A DNA stretch of 64,000 bases from Xanthomonas sp. 10-10. Lineage in GTDB: Bacteria; Pseudomonadota; Gammaproteobacteria; Xanthomonadales; Xanthomonadaceae. How positions within the stretch are numbered: position 1 is the stretch's first letter; each line of letters starts with the position of its first letter. Shown in pieces: positions 26,375 to 34,696 of the stretch. Under the pieces are notes generated by a model. That model searched no databases. It was not told the DNA's origin and saw nothing but the letters and a program-made list of their open reading frames with translations. Both the position numbers and the translations under genes were made by a program. The stretch is from assembly GCF_040182365.1 (NCBI RefSeq), contig NZ_CP144460.1, positions 5,105,346-5,169,345 of the forward strand, in the 5' to 3' direction.

Positions 26375-28129
26375 CGCGTAGAGCGCATGGTCGGCGCGGT
26401 CGACCACCGCGGTCAGCGCTTCGCCTTCCTGCCGCAAGGCCGTGCCCAGCGTGAACTGGATCGGCGCGTTGTCGCCGGCGGCCAGGTAGGTGCGCACCAG
26501 CCCTTGCAGCTGCTGCTCGCTGGCCTGGTGCAGCAGCACCAGGAATTCGTCGCCGCCCAGCCGCACCAGGTGGTCCTGGCGGCGCAGCGGATCGTTGAGA
26601 AACCAGGCCATCTGCACCAGCACTTCATCGCCGCGCTGATGGCCGTAGGTGTCGTTGACCAGTTTGAACTTGTCCAGGTCCACCACCACGCAGCCCCAGC
26701 GCACGCTGGCATCGCGCCTGTCCAGATCGTCCAGCAGGCGGCGATTGGAGCAGTTGGTCAGCGGGTCGGTGAACGACCATTCCAGCAACTGTTTTTCCTG
26801 CTGATACTGGTTGGTGATGTCCTGGGCGTGGGCCAGGACCAGGGTGGCGTCGGCTTCCACGTCGAGCACGTTGTGGTACTTCCAGTGACGCAGGCTGCCA
26901 TCGCCGGCCACCAGTTCGATCACGCCCGAATCCTGGCCGTCCAGCACCATGCGCGACAGGTAGCCGCGCAGGCCGCCATGTCGCTCCGGGCGGATCAGCT
27001 CGAACAGCGAGCGGCCTTCCATCTCTTCCACGCTGCGGCCCAGCGAGCGCGCCGCCGCCGGATTCACGCTGATCAGCCGGCCCTCCATGTCGTGGGTGCA
27101 GATCAGCCCCAGGCTGTACTGGAACATCTTGCGGAACTTGCGTTCGCTGGCCGCCAGCGCATCCACCGCACGGTGCCGGTCGGTGACGTCCTGGATGGCG
27201 CCGACCAGGCGCATGCGGCCATCCACATGTTCCACCGCGCCGGTGCTGTGCACCCACAGGTGGCGACCGGTGCTGCTGATCAACGGCAGCTCCAGATCCC
27301 AGGCAATGCCCTCATTGACGCAGGCATCCACCGCCTCGGTGATCACCGCGCGCGCTTCCAGCGGATAGAACGCGATGGCTTCGCCGAGGGTGGGCTGGTA
27401 GCCCGGCGGCAGGTCGTGCAGCCGGCAGGTTTCATTCGACCAGGTCAGCGTATTGGTGCCAACGTCCACTTCCCAGCCGCCCACGCCGGCCACCCGCCCG
27501 GTGCGTTCCAGGAACGCCTCGCTCTCACGCAGCCGCTGCTGCAGCCGGGCATTGGTGTCGGCGCGCTCGAGCATCTCGCGGCGCTGCTCCAGGCCTTCGG
27601 CGGCGACCTTGGCAAGCTGTTGCAAGGCCGCCAGCTGGGCCGGCTCCAGGTGACGCGGGCGCTGGTCGATCACGCACACCGTGCCCATGCGCAAGCCGTC
27701 GGACAGCACGATCGGGGCACCGGCGTAATAGCGGATGCCGGGCGCATCGGTGACCAAGGCGTTGTCGCAAAAGCGCGGGTCGGCCGGCGCATCGCGCACT
27801 TCCATCACCGCATCGCTCTGGATGGCGTAGGCGCAGAACGCCAGCTCGCGCGCGGTCTCGGACACGCCGGGCAAGCCGATATTGGCCTTCCACCATTGCC
27901 GATGCTCGTCCACCAGCGACACCAGCGCGATCGGCGTGCCTGCGATGGCCTGCGCGGCCGCCGCCAGCGCATCGAAGAACGGTTCGGAGTCGGTGTCGAT
28001 CACCTGCAACAGCGCCAGCCGCGCCAGACGCTGCGCTTCGCGGGTGGTGGATGACGCAACGGTGTCGCGCTGATTCAACGGCAAGCTCGCTCGTGCCCGG
28101 TAATCCGCCCAGTCTATCGGACCGGGCAT
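26330..28129 (-). CDS. GAF-PAS-PAS-GGDEF diguanylate cyclase
   Basis: Predicted cytoplasmic cyclic-di-GMP synthase, 599 aa from ATG 28129 (MPGPIDWADYRAR); a frame extension to 28174 is possible. Order: GAF domain (about 40-185, with FFDALAAAAQAI and CAYAIQSDAVMEV), PAS 1 (about 205-315), PAS 2 (about 330-440, FQYSLGLICTHDMEGRLISV) and GGDEF (about 450-595). The active-site GGDEF is intact at 525-529, and an inhibitory-site RRQD lies five residues before it, so product inhibition is likely. No EAL domain. No membrane segment, so sensing is cytoplasmic. It follows the CdaR-type gene by 87 nt on the same strand. Confidence 0.93.
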   Translation of the reverse strand: MPGPIDWADYRARASLPLNQRDTVASSTTREAQRLARLALLQVIDTDSEPFFDALAAAAQAIAGTPIALVSLVDEHRQWWKANIGLPGVSETARELAFCAYAIQSDAVMEVRDAPADPRFCDNALVTDAPGIRYYAGAPIVLSDGLRMGTVCVIDQRPRHLEPAQLAALQQLAKVAAEGLEQRREMLERADTNARLQQRLRESEAFLERTGRVAGVGGWEVDVGTNTLTWSNETCRLHDLPPGYQPTLGEAIAFYPLEARAVITEAVDACVNEGIAWDLELPLISSTGRHLWVHSTGAVEHVDGRMRLVGAIQDVTDRHRAVDALAASERKFRKMFQYSLGLICTHDMEGRLISVNPAAARSLGRSVEEMEGRSLFELIRPERHGGLRGYLSRMVLDGQDSGVIELVAGDGSLRHWKYHNVLDVEADATLVLAHAQDITNQYQQEKQLLEWSFTDPLTNCSNRRLLDDLDRRDASVRWGCVVVDLDKFKLVNDTYGHQRGDEVLVQMAWFLNDPLRRQDHLVRLGGDEFLVLLHQASEQQLQGLVRTYLAAGDNAPIQFTLGTALRQEGEALTAVVDRADHALYARRRARRGTGVSQQR

Positions 28130-28216
28130 ACCTGTTAGCGACGGCCGCGCGACGTTCCGTGCGCCATTGCACACAGCGGCGCCGGGGCGTGCCGGTGCCG
28201 GGTTGCCGGCGCGCCG

Positions 28217-29395
28217 TCAGGTGTGGGCATCGGCCTGCGGGGCGGCGCCGTCATCGCGCATCTGCAAGGCCAGATACAGGCGTACGCAGTCGTCGGTGTT
28301 GCGCAGGTCCACGCCACACAGTTCTGCGATGCGCTGCATGCGGTAATCCAGCGTATTGCGGTGGATGGCCAGTGTCTTGGCAGTGGATGCCATGCGCATG
28401 CCGGCACCGAACCAGACCGACAGGGTCTGCAACAGGTCGCCGCGACGATCCTGTGCCAGCAGCGCCTGCAGCGGCTTGCGCAGTTCCTCGGCCTGCCAGG
28501 CCTGGCGCAGGTCGTCCACCAGCACCGGCAGGCGATGGTCGTCGTAGAAGAACGCATCGGCCTGCGGCGCGCGCGCCTTGCCGATGCGCATGGTGGTGCG
28601 CGCGATCTGGTGCGACAGCGCCAGCCCGCCGGGCTGCGGGAAGTACTGCCCCAGCGCCAGGCGGATCCGCAGCGGGCTGCTGGCGCGCATGCGCTCGAGC
28701 AAGCTGTGCGCGCGGCGGCGTTGTTCGTCCACGTCCCAGTGGCCGCGGCGGTCCAGTGCGGGCTTGAGCACCACCAGTTCGTTGAGCGCGGTGGCGGCGA
28801 TCAGGTTGCCGCGCTCGGGCGTGGACAGCAGCGTGTGCAGGCGCTGCAGTTCCACCAGCATGGCGTCCAGGTCGAGGGTGTCGCTTTCCACTTCGATGAC
28901 CGCGGCCACGCGCGGCAGGTCCAGCGCGATGCCCAGCCGTTCGGCCCAGCCGGCCAGTGCCGGGGTGGGGCCGTCGGCGCGGATCAGGCCGAGCGTGACT
29001 TCCTCGCGCAGGCGCGCATCGCGGGCCAGCAGGCGCAGCAGGCCGGCCTGCTCCAGCATGGCTTCGGCGGCCATGCGCACCAGTTCGGCCTGTTGCCCGA
29101 TCCGCTGCGGGTCGCCGGTGAGCCCGACGCAGCCGACGATGCGGCCATCGGCGATCAGCGGCAGGTTGACGCCGGGGCGCACTGCATCGAGTTGCTGCGC
29201 CAGCGCCGCATCGATCTCCACCCGGCCCTGCCTGGACAGCACCAGCAGCGCGCCCTCGTGCAGCTGACCGAGGCGCGCCGGCTCGCCGCTGGCGATGATG
29301 ACGCCGGTGTGGTCCATCACATTGACGTTGCCGTCGAGGATGGTCATCGCGCGGTCGACGATGGACTGCGCCAGGGTGCGGTCGAGCGTGAGCAT
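28217..29395 (-). CDS. cdaR: CdaR-family sugar-diacid / glycerate-responsive regulator
   Basis: 392 aa from ATG 29395 (MLTLDRTLAQSIVDRAM), matching where E. coli CdaR homology starts; a GTG at 29431 would add 12 residues. N-terminal diacid-recognition domain (about 1-135) with NVNVMDHTGVIIASGEPARLGQ, LHEGALLVLSRQGRVEID and GVNLPLIADGRIVGCVGLTG. C-terminal PucR-type helix-turn-helix with TAKTLAIHRNTLDYRMQRI. In E. coli CdaR activates glucarate, galactarate and glycerate genes in response to glycerate. Here a glycerate kinase and an MFS carrier lie just upstream, as expected for its target. Confidence 0.9.
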   Translation of the reverse strand: MLTLDRTLAQSIVDRAMTILDGNVNVMDHTGVIIASGEPARLGQLHEGALLVLSRQGRVEIDAALAQQLDAVRPGVNLPLIADGRIVGCVGLTGDPQRIGQQAELVRMAAEAMLEQAGLLRLLARDARLREEVTLGLIRADGPTPALAGWAERLGIALDLPRVAAVIEVESDTLDLDAMLVELQRLHTLLSTPERGNLIAATALNELVVLKPALDRRGHWDVDEQRRRAHSLLERMRASSPLRIRLALGQYFPQPGGLALSHQIARTTMRIGKARAPQADAFFYDDHRLPVLVDDLRQAWQAEELRKPLQALLAQDRRGDLLQTLSVWFGAGMRMASTAKTLAIHRNTLDYRMQRIAELCGVDLRNTDDCVRLYLALQMRDDGAAPQADAHT

Positions 29396-29763
29396 GGGCT
29401 GGGGTCTGTTGACGCGATCGAGGGAGTTCACGGTGCCATGGTCGGCGCATGCATGTTCGATACGTGTGTGACGGTGCAGGGTGCGGCGGCGGGTGCTTCG
29501 ACCGCCGTTGCTGACAGCCTGCCGCGCGCGGTTCGATGCGGATGCGTCGGGCGAAGATGCGGCGCGCTGCGACGCCTGCTGCCGGCACGCTGCGCACCCG
29601 TCGTCGGTGAGCAGCCGGCTTCCCGGAATCGGTGGCAGTCAAACCGGCAACGCGCCGCGTCGCGCGGTCGCCCTGCGGGCGCCAGGCCTGCTCTGCGCGG
29701 CGATGTGCTGCAGCGGGACAGGTGGCACGAGGAGGGCCTGCGTCAGGAATCCATGCGCTGCCG
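29396..29763. other. Gap between glycerate kinase and cdaR
   Basis: 368 bp, probably with the cdaR promoter on the minus strand. No gene, terminator or repeat recognised. Confidence 0.4.
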
Positions 29764-30933
29764 TCAGCGGCCGTCTCCGGCTGCCGGCGCCGGCGCCAAC
29801 GCCCTGCCCACCTGCAGCGCCGCCGCCACATTGCGTGCGGCGATGCGCACGTTGCCGGCGGCTTCGGCCAGCGCCTGCTCCACCGTGCAGGCGCGATGCA
29901 CCACCGCGAACATCGCATCGATGCCATGCCCATGCAGCAGCGCGGCGCCGTTGCCCAGGCAACCGGCAATGGCGATCACCGGCTTGCCGTGCCGCTGCGC
30001 CACCCGCGCCACGCCCACCGGGGTCTTGCCGTGCAGGCTCTGGCTGTCCAGACGGCCTTCGCCAGTGATGACCAGATCGGCCTGGGCGATCAGCGCATCC
30101 AGCCCCAGCGCCTGCGCCACGATCTCCACCCCCGGGCGCAACTGCGCGCCCAGGTATGCCACCAGCGCCGCGCCCAGGCCGCCGGCCGCACCGCCGCCGG
30201 GCAGGTCGTGCAGCTGCACACCGAGGTCGCGCTGCAGGAGGTTGGCGTAGTGCTGCAGGTTGCTATCGAGCTGGCGCACCATGCTGGGGGTGGCGCCTTT
30301 CTGCGGGCCGAACACCGCCGAGGCGCCGGTCGGGCCGATCAGTGGGTTGTCCACATCGCAGGCCACTTCGAAGTGGCAGTCCTGCAGGCGCACGTCCAGG
30401 CCGTCGGTCTCGATCCGGGCCAGCGCCGCCAGCGCGCCGCCGCCGGGGCCGATCGCCTCGCCGCGCGCATCCAGCAACCGCACGCCCAGGGCCTGCGCCA
30501 GGCCGGCGCCGCCGTCGTTGGTGGCGCTGCCGCCGATGCCGATGATGAAGCGCCGCGCGCCGGCATCCAGCGCGGCCAGGATCAACTCGCCCACGCCCGC
30601 AGTACTGGTGCGCAGCGGCGCGCGCTCGGCCGGCGGCAGCAGCGCCAGACCGCTGGCGGCGGCCATTTCGATCACCGCGGTGCGGCCGTCGCCGGTCAGG
30701 CCGAAGAACGCCGGCACCGGGGTGCCGAGCGGGCCGCTGACCGTGCAGGCGATCACCCGCCCGCCGGTGGCCGCCACCAGGGCGTCGACCGTGCCCTCGC
30801 CGCCATCGGCGACCGGCACCTTGCTGTAGTGCCAATCGGGAAACACCTCGCGGAAGCCGGCCTCGATCTGGGTGGCCACCTCCAGCGCGGACAGGCTTTC
30901 CTTGTAGGAATCGGGGGCGATGACGATCTTCAT
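29764..30933 (-). CDS. glxK: Glycerate kinase
   Basis: Phosphorylates D-glycerate (2-kinase type, GarK/GlxK family), feeding it into lower glycolysis. 389 aa from ATG 30933, the conserved start MKIVIAPDSYKESLSALEVA. An in-frame ATG at 30957 would overlap the carrier stop as TGATG, so coupling is likely whichever start is used. Motifs: VPVADGGEGTVDALV, GIGGSATNDGGAGLAQALG, GGGAAGGLGAALVAYLGA and LVITGEGRLDSQSLHGKTP. Length matches the family. The open frame continues upstream of the true start as an artefact of GC-rich sequence. Confidence 0.94.
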   Translation of the reverse strand: MKIVIAPDSYKESLSALEVATQIEAGFREVFPDWHYSKVPVADGGEGTVDALVAATGGRVIACTVSGPLGTPVPAFFGLTGDGRTAVIEMAAASGLALLPPAERAPLRTSTAGVGELILAALDAGARRFIIGIGGSATNDGGAGLAQALGVRLLDARGEAIGPGGGALAALARIETDGLDVRLQDCHFEVACDVDNPLIGPTGASAVFGPQKGATPSMVRQLDSNLQHYANLLQRDLGVQLHDLPGGGAAGGLGAALVAYLGAQLRPGVEIVAQALGLDALIAQADLVITGEGRLDSQSLHGKTPVGVARVAQRHGKPVIAIAGCLGNGAALLHGHGIDAMFAVVHRACTVEQALAEAAGNVRIAARNVAAALQVGRALAPAPAAGDGR

Positions 30934-30956
30934 GGGGACACTCGCCTGGATGGACA

Positions 30957-32267
30957 TCACTGGTTCACCGCGCGTGCCGGCACCCGCAGCACGAGCGCCG
31001 CGCCCAGCAGCATGGCCCCGGCCAGCACGTACAGCGCCAGCTCGGTGCTGTGGGTGGCGTCCTTGATCCAGCCCACCAGGTACGGGCTGACGAAGCCGGC
31101 AACCTGGCCGGTGGAGTTGATCAGCGCCAGCCCGCCGGCCGCAGCCGCGGCGGTGAGAAAGCCGTTGGTCAGCGGCCAGAACAGCGGCAAGCCGCTGACC
31201 GCGCCCATCGTGGCCAGGGTCATGCCGAACAGGGCCAGGCCCAGGTTGTCGGTGACGCTGGCGGCGATGCACAGGCCGGCCGCGCCCATCAGCAACGGGA
31301 TCACCAGATGCCAGCGGCGTTCGCCGCGGCGGTCGGCCGAACGGCCCATCAGCACCATGAATACCGCCGCGGCCAGATACGGGATGGCGCTCATCAGGCC
31401 GATCCGGGTCGGGTCGGTGACACCGCTGCCCTGGATGATCGAGGGCAGCCAGAAATTGATCGCATACACCCCGCTCTGGATGCAGAAGTACACCGTGCCC
31501 AGCATCCATACCGCCGGGTTGCGCAGCACCGCGCCCAGCGAGGTGGAGGCACCGGCCGGCTTGCCTGCTTCGTCGGCGGCCAGCGCGCGGGTCAGTGCCT
31601 GCTTCTCCTGCGGGTCCAGCCAGCTCGCCTGCTGCACGCCGTCGCTGAGCAGGAACCACACCCCGATGCCCAGCAGCACGGTGGGCAGACCCTGCAGCAG
31701 GAACATCCATTGCCAGCCGGCCAGACCGCCCTGCCCGGCCGAGAAGTGGCTGAGGATCCAGCCCGACAACGGCCCGCCCAGCACCCCGGAGATCGGGATG
31801 GCCGACATGAAGACGGTCATGACCCGGCCATGCTGCGCGCGTGGGAACCAGCGCGTCAGGTACAGCACGATGCCGGGGAAGAAGCCGGCCTCGGCCGCAC
31901 CGGTGAGCAGGCGCAGGGTGTAGAAACCGGCGGGGGTGCGCACGAACATCAGGCAGGTGGAGAGCAGGCCCCAGCTGACCATCATGATCGCCACCCAGCG
32001 GCGCGCACCGATGCGCTGCAGGATCAGGTTGCTCGGCACCCCGCAGGCCAGGTAGCCGATGAAGAAGATGCCCGCGCCCAATCCATACACCGTCTCGCTC
32101 ATGCCCAGATCGCCCAGCATCTGCAGCTTGGCGAAGCCGACGTTGACCCGGTCCAGGTAATTGAACAGGTAGCAGACGAACAGGAACGGGATCAGCCGCC
32201 ACAGGATCCTGCGGTAGGTGGGACCCAGGCCGTCGGAGGGCGGCAGGGGCCGGGAGGCTTGGGTCAT
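30957..32267 (-). CDS. MFS carrier, anion:cation symporter family (GarP/GudP-like)
   Basis: Inner-membrane uptake protein for a sugar acid, 436 aa from ATG 32267 (MTQASRPLPPSDGLG); the extension to 32327 is non-conserved. Twelve hydrophobic segments. Signature: IPFLFVCYLFNYLDRVNVGFAKLQM (first helix, split over the cap), GYLACGVPSNLILQRIGARRW, and RLLTGAAEAGFFPGIVLYLT. These are the hallmark motifs of the ACS family that transports glucarate, galactarate, tartrate or phthalate. The operon with glycerate kinase points to glycerate or a related acid as substrate. Confidence 0.9.
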   Translation of the reverse strand: MTQASRPLPPSDGLGPTYRRILWRLIPFLFVCYLFNYLDRVNVGFAKLQMLGDLGMSETVYGLGAGIFFIGYLACGVPSNLILQRIGARRWVAIMMVSWGLLSTCLMFVRTPAGFYTLRLLTGAAEAGFFPGIVLYLTRWFPRAQHGRVMTVFMSAIPISGVLGGPLSGWILSHFSAGQGGLAGWQWMFLLQGLPTVLLGIGVWFLLSDGVQQASWLDPQEKQALTRALAADEAGKPAGASTSLGAVLRNPAVWMLGTVYFCIQSGVYAINFWLPSIIQGSGVTDPTRIGLMSAIPYLAAAVFMVLMGRSADRRGERRWHLVIPLLMGAAGLCIAASVTDNLGLALFGMTLATMGAVSGLPLFWPLTNGFLTAAAAAGGLALINSTGQVAGFVSPYLVGWIKDATHSTELALYVLAGAMLLGAALVLRVPARAVNQ

Positions 32268-32734
32268 CGCACGCTCCAGCAGTCGGTGGGCCCACCGGCG
32301 CGCAGTGCCCTGGCACCGGCACCACACAGGGGTCGGCGCATTCTAGTTGGAGGTTTTTCCCGGAAGCATCGTCAGGCTGCTGCCAATCCGCGGGCAGGCA
32401 AACGCCGGTTTTTGTGCAAATGCCCAAATCCGTACCAGGCACCCGGGGTGCTGCAGGCTCGGAGCGCCGCGGCGGTCGCACTGCCCGTCATGCGGCTAGT
32501 GCAGAGCTGGCCGCCCCAATGCAGCACGGCCACGCGACCACCTGCCTATAGCTAGCGCTGACGCACTCCGCTCCCCGATCAGCCAATCCAGCGATGCCGC
32601 AGCAGCAACGCGCCTGCATCCCAGCCCTGCACCAACAACTACGCCGGTGCCCCACCGCCCGGCCCTATGCAGGAACAGCCCCGCACGACAGACCGGCTTT
32701 GCGAATCCCGACTCCCCAATCCCCAATCCCAGCA
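32268..32734. other. Gap between the MFS carrier and the dipeptidase
   Basis: 467 bp. Contains the MFS/glycerate-kinase promoter region near 32330-32420 (AT-richer, TTCTAGTTGGAGG on plus) and the short-period GGGAATC repeat at its right end. No gene seen. Confidence 0.45.
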
Positions 32735-32766
32735 CTACTTCCCCACTCCCGATTTCCCATTCCCCA
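32702..32766. repeat. Short-period GGGAATC-type repeat overlapping the dipeptidase 3' end
   Basis: Iterated CCCCAATCCC / CCGATTTCCC-like heptamers. Similar tracts occur at 47162-47195 and 49828-49860, each exactly at the 3' end of a gene. Here the repeat supplies the last 10 or so codons and the stop codon of the dipeptidase. Confidence 0.8.
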
Positions 32767-33988
32767 CCGCATACGCCTGCGCCTGCCCCATCACCCGCAG
32801 CAGGTTGCCACCCCAGATGCCGGCGATCTGCGGCTCGGTGTAGCCCTTGCGCAGCAGCCAGGCGGTGATGCGCGGCAGGTCGGAGACGTCTTCCAGGCCG
32901 ACCACGCCACCGCCGCCGTCCCAGTCCATGCCAATGCCCACGTGTTCGGGCCCGACCACCTTGAGCACATGCTCCAGATGGGCGAAGAAATCCTCCTCGG
33001 TGGCGCGCTTGATCGGGTAGCGCGCATCCAGGTCCTTGAGCGCGGCGCTGAGGGCGGTGCCGTCGGCGATCTTGATGTGCTCCCAGCCGCCGTACTGCTC
33101 GGTCAGCGCCTTCTCGGCGGCCTTGCGCTCGGGGCTGGCGCCGCTGTCGACCAGGTAGCCGCCATAGGAATTCACCTGGATCACGCCGCCGTGTGCGGCC
33201 AGCACCTTCAGCCGCGCGTCGTCGATATTGCGCGGATGGTCGAACACCGCACGCGCGCCGCTGTGCGAGAGCACGATCGGCACCGGCGACAGCGCGATCA
33301 ACTGGTCGAACACCGCATCGGAGGCATGCGATTGGTCGATCACGATGCCCAGCGCCTGCGCCTGTTGCACCAGTTGCTTGCCGGCCGGGCTCAGGCCCTT
33401 CCACTCCGGCCCCTTGGGGTCGGTGGCCGAGTCGGCGAACTCGTTGTTGAGAAAATGCACGGTGCTCATCAGGCGCAGGCCCTGCGCGTAATAGAACCGC
33501 AGCAACGTGGGGTCGGCCACCAGCGGGCTGGCGTTTTCCATGCTGATGTACACCACGCGCTTGCCATCGGCCTTGATGCGCGCGGCATCGGCCGGCGTGG
33601 TGGCGAAGGCGAAGCGCTGCGGTTGCGCGGCCAGCAGCGTGTGGATCTTCAACAACCGCTGCAGGCCGGCATCGCGATCGTCCAGGTGCGCGGCCGCACT
33701 GCGATTGCCCTGCCCGGTGTAGACCGCCCAGAAGCCACCATCGAGCGCGCCTTCGACCATGCGCGGGTAATCCACCTGCGACAGCCGGTTGCCGGCATGC
33801 GCCTGCAAGACGTCGAAGTCGGGGCGCTCCAGGTTGGCCGGCGTGTCCAGATGCGAATCCAGCGTGACCAGGCGCTGTTGCAGCGCGGTGGCGCGCGCCA
33901 GCTCGGCCTTGGAAAACTCCAGCGCGTGGCCGGGTGCGGCCACGGCCAGACTCAGCGCGATGGCAGTGCACAGGCGATACAGGGTCAT
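32735..33988 (-). CDS. Membrane dipeptidase (peptidase M19), secreted
   Basis: Zinc dipeptidase of the renal-dipeptidase family, 417 aa with a signal peptide (about 1-22, cleavage near GHALEF). Metal ligands are visible: His46 and Asp48 in LDSHLDTP, the bridging Glu151 in ISMENASPL, and His residues in TVHFLNNEFADS, IDQSHASDAV and VLSHSGARAV, then the Asp of GIGMDWDG. Bacterial members cleave dipeptides, including some D-amino-acid-containing ones and beta-lactams. The last 10 or so residues come from a short-period repeat. It lies on the same strand as an acylase and a TonB-dependent receptor, suggesting a shared peptide-scavenging role. Confidence 0.92.
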   Translation of the reverse strand: MTLYRLCTAIALSLAVAAPGHALEFSKAELARATALQQRLVTLDSHLDTPANLERPDFDVLQAHAGNRLSQVDYPRMVEGALDGGFWAVYTGQGNRSAAAHLDDRDAGLQRLLKIHTLLAAQPQRFAFATTPADAARIKADGKRVVYISMENASPLVADPTLLRFYYAQGLRLMSTVHFLNNEFADSATDPKGPEWKGLSPAGKQLVQQAQALGIVIDQSHASDAVFDQLIALSPVPIVLSHSGARAVFDHPRNIDDARLKVLAAHGGVIQVNSYGGYLVDSGASPERKAAEKALTEQYGGWEHIKIADGTALSAALKDLDARYPIKRATEEDFFAHLEHVLKVVGPEHVGIGMDWDGGGGVVGLEDVSDLPRITAWLLRKGYTEPQIAGIWGGNLLRVMGQAQAYAVGNGKSGVGK

Positions 33989-34137
33989 GGCAGCTCGCAG
34001 AAGGTGGGGGTGTATCGATCATAGCCGCGCAGGGATCGGCCGATCCCTGCGCTGAACGCAGAACGTGAGTGCGCGGGGCGCGGGCTGACGCGATGCGCAA
34101 TCGCAGACATCAGCGCCTGCGACCACGCACCAACGCG

Positions 34138-34614
34138 TCACTTGCGTACGAAGAACTCGTGATAGGCCTTGGATTTGCCTTCCGGCGACTTGCCCACGCC
34201 ATTGCGGATCAGCGTCTTGCCGTCGGCAGAAAAGGTCCAGAACTCGCCGACGATCACGTCGTCGTCCTTCATCTTGAGGATCTGGTAGGTGTCGGCGCCG
34301 GTCTTGCTCACCGCGATCTGGTTGAAGCGCGCCTGCTCGTTGAGCGGGCTGGGTTTGCCATCCAGCGTGGTGACGTAATCGACCTTGTACGGCGTGTCCG
34401 GGCGGGTGGTGTTGATGGAGTGGTACTCGATGCGGTTGTCGGAGAACTGCACGTTGATGGTCAGCCGCATGCCCTTGGGAAACTTGCCGTCGCTCCAGTT
34501 GGATTTGGATTCCACCAGGGTCCAGGCGCCGTCGTGCGGATCGGCCGCCGATGCGGCGAACGTGGCAGTCAACGCCGAGACGGCGAACAAGGCGGCGGTC
34601 AGAAAGGTGCGCAT
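34138..34614 (-). CDS. Small secreted protein of unknown function
   Basis: 158 aa from ATG 34614 with a clear signal peptide (about 1-24, cleavage at ASA-ADP). The mature part is beta-rich with a lipocalin-like look: DGAWTLVESKSNWSDGKFPK, MRLTINVQFSDNRIEYHSIN, DYVTTLDGKPSPLN and DDDVIVGEFWTFSADGKTLIRNG. No catalytic motif. It sits between the dipeptidase and the acylase on the same strand. I do not recognise a named family. Confidence 0.8.
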   Translation of the reverse strand: MRTFLTAALFAVSALTATFAASAADPHDGAWTLVESKSNWSDGKFPKGMRLTINVQFSDNRIEYHSINTTRPDTPYKVDYVTTLDGKPSPLNEQARFNQIAVSKTGADTYQILKMKDDDVIVGEFWTFSADGKTLIRNGVGKSPEGKSKAYHEFFVRK

Positions 34615-34696
34615 GGGCGGTGTCCTTGGATGCTGGGATGGTGGGCGGTGCTGTCGGGTAGCTGCTTGGAGTTGGGCGATCGTCGGAAGGTGGGCA

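Noticed and set aside
31300..32481. Extension of the glycerate kinase into a 905-codon protein
   Set aside because: The upstream part overlaps the MFS carrier in another frame; the conserved start is MKIVIAPD.
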